This document shows positions 23,681-35,735 of a DNA stretch of 64,000 nucleotides, one piece after another. The notes beneath the pieces were generated by a model. It was not told the origin of the DNA, made no database searches, and was given only the letters and a program-made list of their open reading frames with translations. Made by a program: the position numbers and the translations under genes. Origin of the DNA: Sipunculus nudus (taxonomy: Eukaryota; Annelida; Sipuncula; Golfingiida; Sipunculidae); the NCBI GenBank assembly GCA_026874595.1, contig CM049306.1, positions 92,993,642 to 93,057,641 on the forward strand. Direction: 5' to 3'. Positions within the stretch are counted from its first letter, which is position 1, and each line of letters begins with the position of its first letter.

Positions 23681-25300
23681 TTCTTCTGCCGTGTTCCCGA
23701 TACAGGATGGCTTACAGATGTCGTGAATTTGAAATAACATGAACCCTAACTTGCTGTTATTTGCTTTTAGGCACACAGCACGGCCTGGCATTTTTGTATA
23801 TTTGAGACCGGACGTGTTCCAACAGTAAGGACCTGGATGTTGGAGGTGATTATGCATTCATGCATGTTATACATGGACTGTTAAATTTTTATATATTAGG
23901 ACATAAATAAAATATTTGTTCATAAACACACAAGTAATTACACAAACATGAAGACAGACGGTAAAAAATATTTAATAAAAAAAAATTTTGCTGCTGGAAG
24001 GAATTGTAACCATACCAAGAGACCCTGGGGTCATGACCCTCAGCTGACCTATGACACAGAGAAATGTAATAAACTGATCTGAACAAAAGTTAACAAAATG
24101 TGACGTTGTAACACAAGTGCTGTTTGTCATTTTCATAATTCCTTTAATCCTCGCATGAAAAGGGAGTGTCAAACAATGAATAAAATATATCTAAGTATCA
24201 AATTTCAAAGTAAATTTTTAGTCTAACCCGTGAATTAATTATTGTTAAAAAGTTCTTTTTTTAATAATTTTGTACTCAAAGTAGTGTGATTGTAGTGACA
24301 TTTATAACTGTCAGTCATTCTTTAATGACTCAAAAATATCAAAGCATGATAACTGAAAACCATTAGTCTTGTCGAATTCATTCAGCTCTTTGTGATCAAG
24401 AAGCATAGCACGTTATAGAACATCCCATAAACCACCTTTAGAGTAAAGGACAAATTTATTCTAAGCTCACATCCAGGAGTTAAAATGCGTTGAATTGTAA
24501 ACAAAATATAGACGGCACCATCAGTCATATTCAACTGACACTTGTACCAATGGTCAATAAGCATGGTGGTTTGTGGGGCGACCCATGATACCACTGCTGA
24601 GAAAATAGTTCATTATCTGTAATCTGACAGTTTAAAAAATATACCAATAAAAACGCATAAGAAATGTAAACATATGGTAACACTGATCATGTTGAATTCT
24701 CAAAATCTATCAATGATCAACATGCAAACCAGTTCCAAGAAAATACAGTACCCACAACTCAGACGCTGACACGATTGCTGTAATTCTCAAATATGAAAAA
24801 AAAATAAATTGAATGAAAATGGAAAAAATAAAGAGGGCGCCACCTCTTAAATGCTATTTTCTTGGCAATCCATGCTTCGGCATTATTATTGAGATAGTGT
24901 AGCGTTTGTGTTGTTTTTCACTTAATAGACAAATCTTATTGCTAATATATTTTCCGATCCTGCTCAAACTTGGTTAGTCTTAATGGTATTAATAAGAAAA
25001 AATATTATAAACATGTTAAGAACCAATGAAATATTCATTCAGGAAGTTAAAAGCTAAGACAGGTAGTCGTGACCCACATTTAGATTTCATGGAAATTTTC
25101 GGAGGATCGCCAAACTGTTTAGTTTCCAGGTACAAAGGTTAAGACTTGTGCCTTGTTAAGGAATGACAAAGGCTAGTGATTTAGCTAAAGCGTACACATA
25201 GCCAGGCTCCAGAGAAGGCTAGAAATTGTAACAGAATACCACCGTCTGACACAAAACGCGACTTGCATGAATGCCCTCCTCTGTCTATACTCTCCTTCTA
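23681..25300. other. Gene-free stretch, nothing recognised
   Basis: No exon with plausible splice signals, RNA gene or bounded element was found. Open frames here are short and lack recognisable domains. Confidence 0.4.
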
Positions 25301-25309
25301 CCCCTTCAC

Positions 25310-25935
25310 ACACAAACGGTTTTAAACTGTTTGCTCTAAGCGGATTGGTCAAATCGGTTTAACAACGTATTGTGCGTTCACACAGGCATCTGGCTTCAAT
25401 TCATGAGGAGTACATTTCACATCAGAAGCGGATCCGGGGAGGGGGGGGGGGGGGGGGTCCAAGGGTCCCACACCCCCCCCCCTTATCACCCGAAGCAACA
25501 TTTTTTAAAGGGTTTTAGACGAAATTTAGCGGCCTGGACCCCCCCCCCCTTTTCCGGACCTGATGACCCTTTTTTAGGATTTTCATTAGTCCTCCTGTGT
25601 TGGATCCCCCTTTTCATAAATCCTCGATCCGCCCCTGCACACGTGGATCAATGGGATATGTTGACACAAGCAATCGCGCATGTGCTACGATTCCGTGCCT
25701 GCTTCAAAACTTGGGTCTAAACCCTTTTGAATGCGAATTGAGCGTTCACACGGCACATTAGCGGAACGGATAATTCCACTCGCATTTGAAACGGTTTGAA
25801 CCAGCTCCTAAGCTGCATGAATTCAAACAGTTCAAGTCAAATCGGTTTGAAAACGATTTGGATTGCCATGTGAACGCTCAAATTGCATTCCAAACGGTTT
25901 GAACCCGTTTTTGCATTTGCCGTGTGAAAACGGTA
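25310..25935. mobile_element. Fold-back type element with AAACGGTTT motifs, interrupted
   Basis: Both halves carry many copies of (T)CAAATCGGTTT, AAACGGTTTgaA and GCGTTCACAC or its inverse. The left end has CTTCACACACAAACGG and the right end GCCGTGTGAAAACGG. The halves are separated by a G/C-run-rich MITE at about 25421-25639. Class is uncertain. Confidence 0.35.
25421..25639. mobile_element. hAT-like MITE with CAGGGGCGGATC ends
   Basis: The left end is CAGAAGCGGATCCGGGG and the right end is the inverse of CAGGGGCGGATCGAGGATTT, bounding about 215 bp. Long G and C runs lie inside. A related pair of ends bounds 35736-35942, and similar ends occur at 57009-57187. I could not find a clear 8-bp target duplication. 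Confidence 0.4.
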
Positions 25936-26329
25936 TTACGCAGCGGTCTCATCACTTTCCGTTTCATTCAATCTCTAATTCTTCTCGCACCGAGAGCAGT
26001 TGCTTAAACAAACATCCACATGTCCAGGGACATCTAGTGGAGGAATTCGGCAGTGTAGTGGTCAGAGTAGGTCTCATTTTAACCTTAAATCTACATGTGG
26101 CCTAGCAGGGGTGTGCTAGCAGGGGTGTGCGTACGCTCTGAACACAGCGCTTGACCTCCCGGGCTTGTGACCGTCCACTCACACCCTGTGCGAAATAGCA
26201 GGATTTTTAAGGTTTGGCAACACCCAGTCAGTTTGCGCTGGATAAATATATAAACTTATTTATTTTACGTGGATTGTACAAATAGGTTTTTAACTAATCG
26301 AGGCACTCTCCATGGCTCCGGTGATGGCG

Positions 26330-26490
26330 TTCGGTAGTCTGCAGGGGTGGAGGAAACCGGAGTATCCGGAGAAAAACACCGACCTTGGACGGGCAACTAC
26401 AACCCACTCTCATAGCCACACCGGGGATCGAACCCGGGTCGCCAGCGGAGAGCCAAGCGTTTTACCACTCAGCTGTCCAGCTGGCTCTGC
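26330..26490 (-). mobile_element. tRNA-derived SINE (V-SINE-like 3' domain)
   Basis: Read on the minus strand, the head (26490 down to about 26420) is tRNA-like, with an A-box-like CAGCTGAGTGG and a perfect B box GGTTCGATCC at 26434-26425. It is followed by a body with TGGGTTGTAGT, CAAGGTCGGTG and TTTCTCCGG...CTCCGGTTTCCTCCAC. The last part resembles the conserved V-type SINE core, from memory. A second, head-truncated copy is at about 55500-55598. Confidence 0.65.
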
Positions 26491-27241
26491 GTTTAAAAAA
26501 AAATCTGCAGAACTGGTAGAAGAAATCTGATTGGCCTAGCGCGCGTGTAAACCAACAAAGCTATGCGGGTTAAGCTTGTGTGGCACGCAATACAGGAAAT
26601 ATGCAGAGAGTGGGTATTAAATGACTTCGGGCAAGTCAGTATACAGACTGTTGAAAGCTGACGATTGCATCGTGTGTATTGCAATGGGGTGAAAAAAGTC
26701 TGTGCTGCCAAGCGCTTTCCACAGCAGTGTAAAGTGACCGGTACATCGAAGAACATTTGTGCTGGTGATACCTGCAATGTGCTTGGTTAAATATAACGCA
26801 GGGGGAATTCCATAGACACAGCACCGTCTGGTGGCCAAACCTGACCGGCAACATCGTTTATTGCAGCGGTTAGTGTAGCGAAAAGTTTAGCGTAGCGTAG
26901 CCGCTGCTTATGGAGCGTAGGGTGTGCGGTGATATTGGTATACCGGCAACTTTGTCACGTGCATGCAGATATTCGATTTCCTAAAATACGCGAATACTAG
27001 AACGTAAAAATGAACTTTTTTACGAATAAAAACAGAATAATCCATAACAACTTTATCCATAGAAAATCTCTCTTTAATATGTTTTACATGATCATTATAA
27101 TACTACGCGTCATCTTATCGAAAAACTGACCCAATAAGATAATAAATCAACATTTTTCCTTGCTCCATAAAGTACAGAACTACCACTAATTCACTTTTAC
27201 AGAACTACCTGTAATTCACTTTTACTCAACCTACAATCCTC

Positions 27242-27245
<4 letters not shown>

Positions 27246-27314
<69 letters not shown>
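27246..27314. repeat. (AT)n microsatellite
   Basis: An uninterrupted AT dinucleotide tract of about 69 bp lies about 500 bp downstream of the glycosyltransferase stop codon. Copy number in such tracts is often misassembled. Confidence 0.95.
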
Positions 27315-27319
<5 letters not shown>

Positions 27320-27820
27320 GGTGACGCCTCTTCTTTGAGATCAAGGTTTATACGAATGGTTTGTCATTCACAGTCCATAGCCACATTATTTTAGGTGACG
27401 ACATTATAAACCTAAAACTTAAAATAGGAATCTGCTTAATTCATATATCTAACAACTAACATATTATGTAAAACTTAACACGGAATGCTGAATTTCTGAA
27501 CGTCTTTTCTTTGCGAAAAACTTAAAACCCAATTTAAGTCACGTCCTTTTTTAACATGTTGCATGGTTGACACTTTGACTTAGAGGCTTCATTTTGAGGC
27601 TATGTGGCTTCATTTTTCTCTGACCGGAGACACTTGAGCCCCTCGTCCCTGTATAGCTGCATCGTCAGTTTTTTAAACGATTGTCTTGAAGTAATTATTT
27701 ATGGCATCGCATGTTCCGTCTTGAGACTGGTGATCTGGCACTTATCTACAGAAACTGTGTTTCACATACTCATGGCTATCGCATCCCTAACATAGGGCAT
27801 ATATTCTAACTTACTGTCTT

Positions 27821-29611
27821 TTATATCAAACCTGCTTTCTTAAGTACAAACTTGCCTAACTGAGCAAATATAGTGTTTGATCGCATCAGAGCTGATTGGT
27901 TTTTAAGTTCTGGAGGATCGGGATGGGTCCAGTGAAATGCGTGCACGTCTTCCCTCCAATTCGGTATGCTGTTCATCGTGATATGATCTTTCGTCATGTT
28001 GTGGTAGTCCTGCACCCAGGTTGGGTGACACCGCATCTGATAGCAAATCACTTGCAAGTGTGGATCAATCCTGATCAGGTTTGGGTATTTTTCCATCAGC
28101 TTGTATGGCTCCATCACGCCGGTGAACCCATGTACTTCGTTATGGAGCTTGCGCATGGACTCCCGGAATATCCTCCAGAACGGAGCATTCCGTTTACCGT
28201 ACGAGATACCAAAGTTGATCGAATCCGGGAAAGGGTAACTCCAGTCCACCCAGTCGAACGCTGCAACGGCACCGTAGCCTCGTTCCTCGTATGACAAAGG
28301 CTTAACCCAGATGGCGTCGGTGTCTGTGTATATGCCGCCATATTTGATCATGAGATCCACCCTTATAAGATCGCTCATGAGTGCTACATAAAAAGGTTCT
28401 ATTTCACCCTGGTACACTTGATATGGAGGGTGACGTGTAATAAAAGTAATCCTGGAGTTGTTTTTAACCAACGGCCAATAGTCGCCAGCCGGCTCCTTAT
28501 CACCGTGGATGTAAACCATGTCCACCTTAACCACGTAGAGTAGACTCAGCACGCTCAAGTAGAAAACGAAGTTCATTGGTCCCCCTCCAAGCCAAATCAT
28601 ATGCGCAATGTTTGGAACTAGTTCATCATAGCTTGGCTTTGGTTTAATGATACTCTCAGAGCCGTAATAAAGCCTGCGGACCAAACGCCCGAAGGGGTCG
28701 TCAAGTTCCCATATCTGCATGGGATGAAATTCGGCGAACGTCGGACCTCTGACTATGAGACAATTCATGCGTGTTGCCCCCCTGTAGAACTGCTCTACAT
28801 TTGCACATATAGACGTCTGACTCTTTAACTGTTTGTTCTTCATCAGATCTCCCAGCGACTCGTTGTGCCAGACCCCTCGCCTCATCATGAGAAACCCCTC
28901 CGTACTAGTTGGTTCGATGCCATTTATAAAATCCAGCCTCCTCAGAATGGCAGGAAATTTTAAAAGCCATGTAGTTTCACCAATGAATATACCTCCAGAC
29001 TGATTTAGTAATGTCATTATGACGTTTAATTTTACGGGATGACTATCACCACAGTATCTCGCGGTCCAGTTGTCCATTTTATGTAGCTCAAAGAACATAT
29101 TATCATGTTTCAGATCGTCTAACCACTGGTTATAATAAACTCTGTCGTATTTAGGGATTTCCTCATAATAAAACACAATTTTGTCCGGCCGAATTGCTCG
29201 TATGGTACTGTGAAGACTTAAATACTCCTTGAACGTGAACCATCGCGAATTCCCGCACCAAATATAATGTATGTTCGGGGCTACTAGATTTGGCAATAAC
29301 TGCTTTTTTATTGTCCATTCTGGATCTGGGGCCTGTGGTAACACTTCTAGCATTGGGTACCATGGTAACGGCCCTTTATCGTCTATTTCCGAATTCTCCT
29401 TTGCTAGGCTTTCTTTCCTCTCTGCAGTTTCCTCTGCAATATCTTCCTCGATCATTGTTCTATTTGATGCTGATGGTGAACCCTTCGCGGACTCTGAAGG
29501 CCTTGACACTATGAACTGCCTGACGCTGCCTGACGCCTGATCGTATATTATTCCCACCAGCAGTAACATGATGGCGGCTCCCAGAGCCAGACGAAGCACG
29601 TATGGCTGCAT
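27821..29611 (-). CDS. Type II membrane glycosyltransferase with tandem DXD-family domains, first domain degenerate
   Basis: The exon encodes 596 residues. I prefer the ATG at 29611 over the in-frame one at 29656, because a polypyrimidine tract and AG at 29635-29634 look like a splice acceptor just upstream. Residues 4-23 form a signal-anchor helix, so the enzyme should face the Golgi lumen. Residues about 112-310 and 332-565 are two related domains of the DXD sugar-binding glycosyltransferase family (Gly_transf_sug). Each starts with an NIHYIW or NIAHMIW strand. The second has the full SDLIRxxLxxxGG helix (413-426) and D430-T-D432. The first has lost both: the helix reads KLNVIMTLLNQSGG and the DXD position reads GET (211-213). 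The second domain should bind the nucleotide sugar and metal; the first may be structural or regulatory. N-glycosylation sites are scattered through the lumenal part. The sugar donor and acceptor cannot be told from sequence. Confidence 0.85.
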   Translation of the reverse strand: MQPYVLRLALGAAIMLLLVGIIYDQASGSVRQFIVSRPSESAKGSPSASNRTMIEEDIAEETAERKESLAKENSEIDDKGPLPWYPMLEVLPQAPDPEWTIKKQLLPNLVAPNIHYIWCGNSRWFTFKEYLSLHSTIRAIRPDKIVFYYEEIPKYDRVYYNQWLDDLKHDNMFFELHKMDNWTARYCGDSHPVKLNVIMTLLNQSGGIFIGETTWLLKFPAILRRLDFINGIEPTSTEGFLMMRRGVWHNESLGDLMKNKQLKSQTSICANVEQFYRGATRMNCLIVRGPTFAEFHPMQIWELDDPFGRLVRRLYYGSESIIKPKPSYDELVPNIAHMIWLGGGPMNFVFYLSVLSLLYVVKVDMVYIHGDKEPAGDYWPLVKNNSRITFITRHPPYQVYQGEIEPFYVALMSDLIRVDLMIKYGGIYTDTDAIWVKPLSYEERGYGAVAAFDWVDWSYPFPDSINFGISYGKRNAPFWRIFRESMRKLHNEVHGFTGVMEPYKLMEKYPNLIRIDPHLQVICYQMRCHPTWVQDYHNMTKDHITMNSIPNWREDVHAFHWTHPDPPELKNQSALMRSNTIFAQLGKFVLKKAGLI

Positions 29612-29656
29612 CCTGCCTCCCACCTTCAGCAACCTGAACGAAACAAAAAAAGTCAT

Positions 29657-31189
29657 TTTAATATATTAAAAATCAAAAGCACGATATGCTGTTAAGACTA
29701 TAATTTAATTAATATTTAGACTGAGCAAGATTTCGGTTTGTATTGTTGCCTCCGCCAGAAGGATATACATTAATCCCCGTTCGTGTGCGTGTTTGTTCAC
29801 AATATAACTCACGCAATCATGAAATCGTCAGGGCAGTGAAGAATACTAGATTTTTTTTGTATGGATCCGGCACATGATTATGATGCAGGAACGTCATAAA
29901 GAAATCTTCATAAATGTACAATTCCTTATACAAGAATGAACCTGGCAATTTTGGTCGGAAAAATACACGGCGGAGGCTTTCATTCGTTAGAATGCAGATA
30001 TCTAGTTTACCAATGGGTAACTCGCTGGAGGTCGGTATTTTTCTGGAGCCCCAAATAAGAGAAAAGTAATACATATCATTATTGTCACGGCTTGATTGTG
30101 CTGTCGCATTACACAAGTTCTATGAACAAAACGAGTCTTGACTGTAACAGACAATGTTGTCATCTCTATTTCGCCCACAACTAACATAAATTATATTATA
30201 AACTAATCCTGCCTGTTATTAGTGAATGTCAGGTTCTGTCTTGTTTGAAATCTAACGTAAGTCAGAGGTTAGCGTTGCCGTTTACCTTTATAAAGGTTAA
30301 CGGTGAAGAAAACGAGCCTCTTCAGGATAGGCTGTAGATTGGGTCATTTAACTATTATGCAACTCGTGGCAGCATTCCAACACGATGAGTAGGCAGGCGG
30401 CCATACTGTTTGCCCAAGCGCCAGATCTAAGACCCACTGGTATTCATTATTTAGACAGTATTTACAGTCGGCAGTCACTTTTAAAGGTTAAAGCAAATGT
30501 GAGACAGATACATCATGAATTTGAGCGAAAAAGCACGTTCATCTCCAGCAAATGCAAGACAACCCGTTTACAGGTCCTCCTTTGTACGTTTACAAGCATG
30601 TGTGTGTGTGTGTGTGAACACAATGGCAATAGCACATAACCTTACAAGTAATTAATATATCAGTCCTGGCTTCAGCACACCTAAAGGCTCTAAACATGAA
30701 TGCATTCCTTATAAGGATATTAATTTAAATTAATTTCTATTCACGTCTTTATCACATAATATCGCTGCTGTTTAGCAGCATTTTAAGAGGTTATACAGGA
30801 CTTTAGGCCGGATCGAACCCCTTTTATTAGGGTCTCTGTTTTGGACTCGATGGTCCTGGCCACTGCCATGCGCTCAGACTGTTGGCGTGACGTAAAGATC
30901 TGAAAATACACCACAGATTAACAAGCATGCAAGTAATGTGTTGAACTCAGACACACACAGACACGCATGCACAGCTATACACATGAACTAGACTATTCCA
31001 TGTTGATTTTTTCCCTGATCGTTCGAATTGTTCGTTAATTGTTGTTAAACATCAAGTATAAAAAAGTATGAACTAACAGAAACACACATAGTTATTTCAG
31101 ATTTCGGTTTATAAGCGACTCAGGACTAAAAGAAGGCGGACTCTTGATCTTAACCTTAATGAGTCGGACTCGTCCAGCCAGGAATGCAC
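29657..31189. other. Upstream flank of the glycosyltransferase gene
   Basis: A 5' leader exon is expected here because the coding exon opens after a splice acceptor, but I could not choose its donor. A minus-strand AAAG|GTAAAC near 30285 is one candidate. A decayed tRNA-like B box (GGGGTTCGATCCGGCC on the minus strand) lies near 30810. Confidence 0.3.
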
Positions 31190-31625
31190 TTGTGCCATTT
31201 CGGCCCTCTGTCATTAAGAGCGTCAGAGTGCCTTTACATCTGACTTCTTAGACCGCATTGTAACACTCTATGAGAGTGAAACTATTTTCCTCATTCATGA
31301 CGTCTCATGGCCGATCGTTCCCTTTGATATTATACTTCCAGATTACACCTACCGTTTGCGAGCAAAATTTCGTTTTAACTCGGCATACTGGTATGTCCCT
31401 CTGTATGTTTGTGGAATATCTGACCGCACAATACAAGCCTGGCTCACACGGGTTAATACTGGGTGATAGCCTACTTGAACGCGAAGTTCGAAATGATTCG
31501 TTACCATAGAGACGTTTGGTTTGTGAGTTCACGTGTAATCTTTTGTATTAAATCATCATTCGTAGCTCAATGTTAAGAATATCGACAGTTAACCCCTATA
31601 CGAATGCAACGGGATGGATCCCCGT
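31190..31625 (+). repeat. Dispersed repeat, family F, copy 2
   Basis: It is colinear with 10045-10480, sharing GTGCCTTTACATCT, TTACCATAGAGA, TGTGAGTTC, AATGTTAAGAATAT and GAATGCAACGGGATGGA. No terminal repeats were recognised. Confidence 0.5.
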
Positions 31626-32499
31626 TGGAGTATATTCCTCCGTGCGGTTTATCTCACGAGTCAAATAAGGCTCATTAGTCATATATAACTGCCTACTGAT
31701 CCGTGTATCCTGCACTGGACTAAACTATACAACATTGATTTAAAGCATGTAAGTTGAATACATACCACTCCAGCAACTCTGGGGCTTGATTTACTTTTTA
31801 TTACGGTTACAGTTCAGTTCGGCCCCACGGCTACAAGGTCGTATCACGGTCTGATCCACTTGGTCGCGGGCCAAAGTTTCTTCTACTGTTTTTCTAAGAT
31901 ATGATGCATCTGACAAGACGGATGCACATGTCCGTGCCCCCCTCCACATGGTTCAACATGTATAGTTATTGCAATAAGAAACTAATGGAAACCTAGTTAT
32001 AACATGTTGGATTAATCACCTGGCAACAATTAATTTAATTGCAACAACTCCAGTTAATCACTGTGTGTATGATAAAATAATGTGACTAGTAAAGTATTTG
32101 TCCTTCGTCATTCGAGCATCCAGGCCTTCTAAATTGTAAAAAAACGTACCAAATATAGAAAATACATCACGTTCTTTTTCAGAGGTGACAGTGCTGTGCA
32201 ATAAAACTTGATGAGGCATATTTCAATAGCTGACGTCTATTAATTAAGACAATCCCTTTAATGCTTTATCAAATCAGGCCGAAAAGCAGTGTTCTAGCAG
32301 TATAATCAGTCTCAGTTCGTTTTATTCATATGAAATTGTTTATAATATGTGGGGGCCTGCAAATATAATACAAACATTCATCAATCTGGCGGCAAGTCAG
32401 ACGAAACTGAGTTTAGGCTAATGGTCTTTTGCAACCAGTGACCATTCAGCTGCCACAAATATGTAGCCACAGAACCACCTTCTGTTACATGTTGTTGTG

Positions 32500-32536
32500 T
32501 GTGTTTTTTTTTTTTTTTTTTTGTTTTTTTTTTTGG
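32500..32536. repeat. T-rich tract
   Basis: Two long T runs separated by a G follow a GT-rich stretch. This could be a microsatellite or an old retrotransposed poly(A) tail in the minus orientation. Confidence 0.6.
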
Positions 32537-32604
32537 TCAACAGGGGTATGTTCCATGTTAACTAACAGCTGGGAGATAAACGAACTGTCACATACATGAC
32601 AGAG

Positions 32605-33958
32605 GCATTGTAAAAATTAAACTTTCTTGGCAGGAGCTCTCACATACAACACAGAGGCACTCTAAGAATTAACCTTTCTTGGCAGGACTTACCAACGGTT
32701 CATCATTGTAAGAATTAACCTTTCTTGATAGGACATACCAACGGTTCATCATTGCAAGAGTAAACCATTCTTGGCAGGAATTACCAACGGTTCATCATTT
32801 TAAGAATTAACCATTCTTGGCAGGACTTACCAACGGTTCATCACTGCAAGAGTAAACCATTCTTTGCAGGACTTAACAACGGTTCATCATTGTAAGAATT
32901 TAATCTTTCTTGGCAGAATTAACTACCGTTTATCACTGTAAGAATTAGCCATTCTTGGCAGGACTTACCAACGGTTCATCATTGCAAGAGTAAACCATTC
33001 TTGGCAGGACTTACCAACGGTTCATCATTGTAAGAATTAAACTTTCTTGGCAGGATTTACCAACGGTTAATCATTGTAAGAATTAACCTTTCTTGGCAGG
33101 ACTCACCAACGGTTCATCATTGTAAGAGTAAACCATTCTTGGCAGGACTTACCAACGGTTCATCACTGCAAGAGTAAACCATTCTTGGCAGGACTTAACA
33201 ACGGTTCATCATTGTAAGAATTTAATCTTTCTTGGCATGATTAACTACCGTTTATCACTGTAAGAATTAGCCATTCTTGGCAGGACTTACCAACGGTTCA
33301 TCATTGCAAGAGTAAACCATTCTTGGCAGGACTTACCAACGGTTAATCATTGTAAGAATTAACCTTTCTTGGCAGGACTCACCAACGGTTCATCATTGTA
33401 AGAATTAACCTTTCTTGATAGGACATACCAACGGTTCATCATTGCAAGAGTAAACCATTCTTGGCAGGACTTACCAACGGTTCATCATTGCAAGAGTAAA
33501 CCATTCTTGGCAGGACTTACCAACGGTTCATCACTGCAAGAGTAAACCATTCTTGGCAGGACTTAACAACGGTTCATCACTGTAAGAATTTAATCTTTCT
33601 TGGCAGGATTAACTACCGTTTATCACTGTAAGAATTAGCCATTCTTGGCAGGACTTACCAACGGTTCATCATTGCAAGAGTAAACCATTCTTGGCAGGAC
33701 TTACCAACGGTTCATCATTGTAAGAATTAACCTTTCTTGGCAGGACTTACTAACGGTTACTAATTGTAAGAATTAACCTTTCTTGGCAGGACTCACCAAC
33801 GGTTCATCATTGTAAGAATTAACCTTTCTTGATAGGACATACCAACGGTTCATCATTGCAAGAAAAAACCATTCTTGGCAGGAATTACCAACGGTTCATC
33901 ATTGTAAGAATTAACCATTCTTGGCAGGACTTACTAACGGTTCATCACTGCAAGAGTA
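32605..33958. repeat. 46-bp minisatellite, about 29 copies, with higher-order variants
   Basis: The unit reads approximately TTCTTGGCAGGACTTACC, then AACGGTTCATCATTG, then TAAGAATTAACC. Two common forms alternate (ATTAACCTTTC and AGTAAACCATTC). A rarer variant with AACTACCGTTTATCACTG recurs near 32919, 33241 and 33607, about 7 and 8 units apart, so blocks of several units were duplicated together. The array stops sharply at about 33958. Confidence 0.9.
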
Positions 33959-35735
33959 AAGCTGCGTGTCCACTTATGCGGTACGGATATGGATATGGAT
34001 CGCGCATATGGAATAAAGAAGGAGTGTTGCTGTGTTGCTTCTTTGTAAAAGGGGTTTGTTAAACAGGTCTTTGGGACCATGATAGATTGTGTAGTGATGG
34101 TAGATATATTATACACCTTTAAATCAATTAACTTATAAAATAAAATGTTTCACTTCATTTATCACGGGTGACAACTTGAACACCTTTATGATATGTTCAA
34201 CTTACTCAACATTTAGAGGATTATATTGTGCTTGTGTGGGCCTTTTCTTGTTCTAAAAAATTCGTTGGTCACGTTCTGGTAACTAGGCCTATTAGTATGA
34301 GCAGGTACGGGAGACTCTGTATGAAATACAGTCAAACCTGTGTAATAAAAACCACACGTGGGCCCGGTAGTCTTATTTCGCAGTTCGTATGATTAGTCAG
34401 GTCAGTTACAACCAACTTGAATTTGTTCGGTTCACTCAAAGGTGGTTTTAACAGAGAGGTGGTCTTTCAGGTAGGTTCCACTTCATTGACATACAGACCA
34501 TTGCCCGCTGAATGTCAAATTAAGTGGAGGTTTAGTCAACTTAAGATGCTTGGGCAATGCAGGAAACCCCCAGCAAAGGTTTTGTAGCAACGCATTTGAC
34601 TCAACGCCAGAATGTATGTTAACCTGTACCTATACAGGTGTGTAATATCTAAGTATATATCGGTGTGTTTGTGTGCATATACATGACCTCTATTTCGTAT
34701 TAGTCACCATATACATGTTTTACCCATTAGTCTGATATATCTTATACCGTAAGCCATTTATCAATGAATGCATGATATGTTCCACAGACTGGAAAGTCCT
34801 TTTAGCCCCTGACATATATTTCCCAGCCTTATATGGGCGTATAGGTCAGGGGAAAGGGGGGGGGGGGGTTGAACGTAAACCGTGTTTTATGTTAACATGG
34901 TATTCATACAGGCCTAAGCATGCACAGGAGTCAAAGGTACACATGAAATACTTGGACAATACTAAATATCTCTCCTCTTACTAGGAAAAGGACAGCGCTA
35001 GCCCCCTTGCTGGATAGCTTTAAAGGTAAACCCTGCCCGTTGTATGAGTTCCAGTAGTGCACCGGCAAAGAACCTGTACTGTATATGTACCTATTTGACA
35101 CGTGTACGTGGTTTCCACGTTAACGGTGCTGCTCCAAAGACCGAACTTCAAATGTCAACGCCATTAGTAAAGAACTATAGGTATATGCCCATACTAATAA
35201 TAACCGTGGGATTTAATAATATCAACTTGCATGGGCGTAGTCACTGCATGTAGGTCTGTAAAACCGGGCCCAAACTTGTAATACCTTATTCTATATGAAA
35301 ATTTTCTCTGTGCTAAACCCCTCTGAATATCGGGGAAAAAACGTGTAACTCACCAGGTTTACGTAAAATGTTCAATACGTCAGGAAGGGTGACACCGTGC
35401 TTTCGGTGGTAACGAGTTATCCCGTGTAGCGGACATATCCACGTCAAACGCTCCCTTCCCGGCGTGTCACATACCACAGGAACACGCTCATAGCCGCTCA
35501 CTCACAAAACATGAAGAGCGCTGTCGGTATTTGACGTCACGCATGAGCGGGTCTGACCCAGTGGCAAGCGGGAGAATGTGAGCGACGTCACGGTTCAGTG
35601 ACCATGTCCGAATGGTGTCTGGGCTATCAGGTTTAATGTTTAAATATAGAGCTGGTTCAGCCGGAAGATGAGGGTCCGCATATTAGGCCCTAATAGAAGT
35701 ATTAATTTCTTAACTTTTTTGGTAATTAACTATGT
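33959..35735. other. Gene-free stretch after the minisatellite
   Basis: No bounded element or exon is supported. A G run lies at about 34857-34868. Short open frames lack domains. Confidence 0.35.

Noticed and set aside
26420-26490. Functional tRNA gene
   Set aside because: The B box is good, but the arms do not pair properly and the sequence continues into a SINE body shared with 55500-55598.
27896-28294. Plus-strand 132-residue open frame
   Set aside because: It is the antisense shadow of the glycosyltransferase exon and has no domain of its own.
29612-29656. Upstream in-frame ATG adding 15 residues to the glycosyltransferase
   Set aside because: It lies on the intron side of a convincing splice acceptor, and the internal ATG starts a normal signal anchor.
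32605-33958. CRISPR-like array
   Set aside because: The units are contiguous 46-bp tandem copies without unique spacers, and the genome is eukaryotic.
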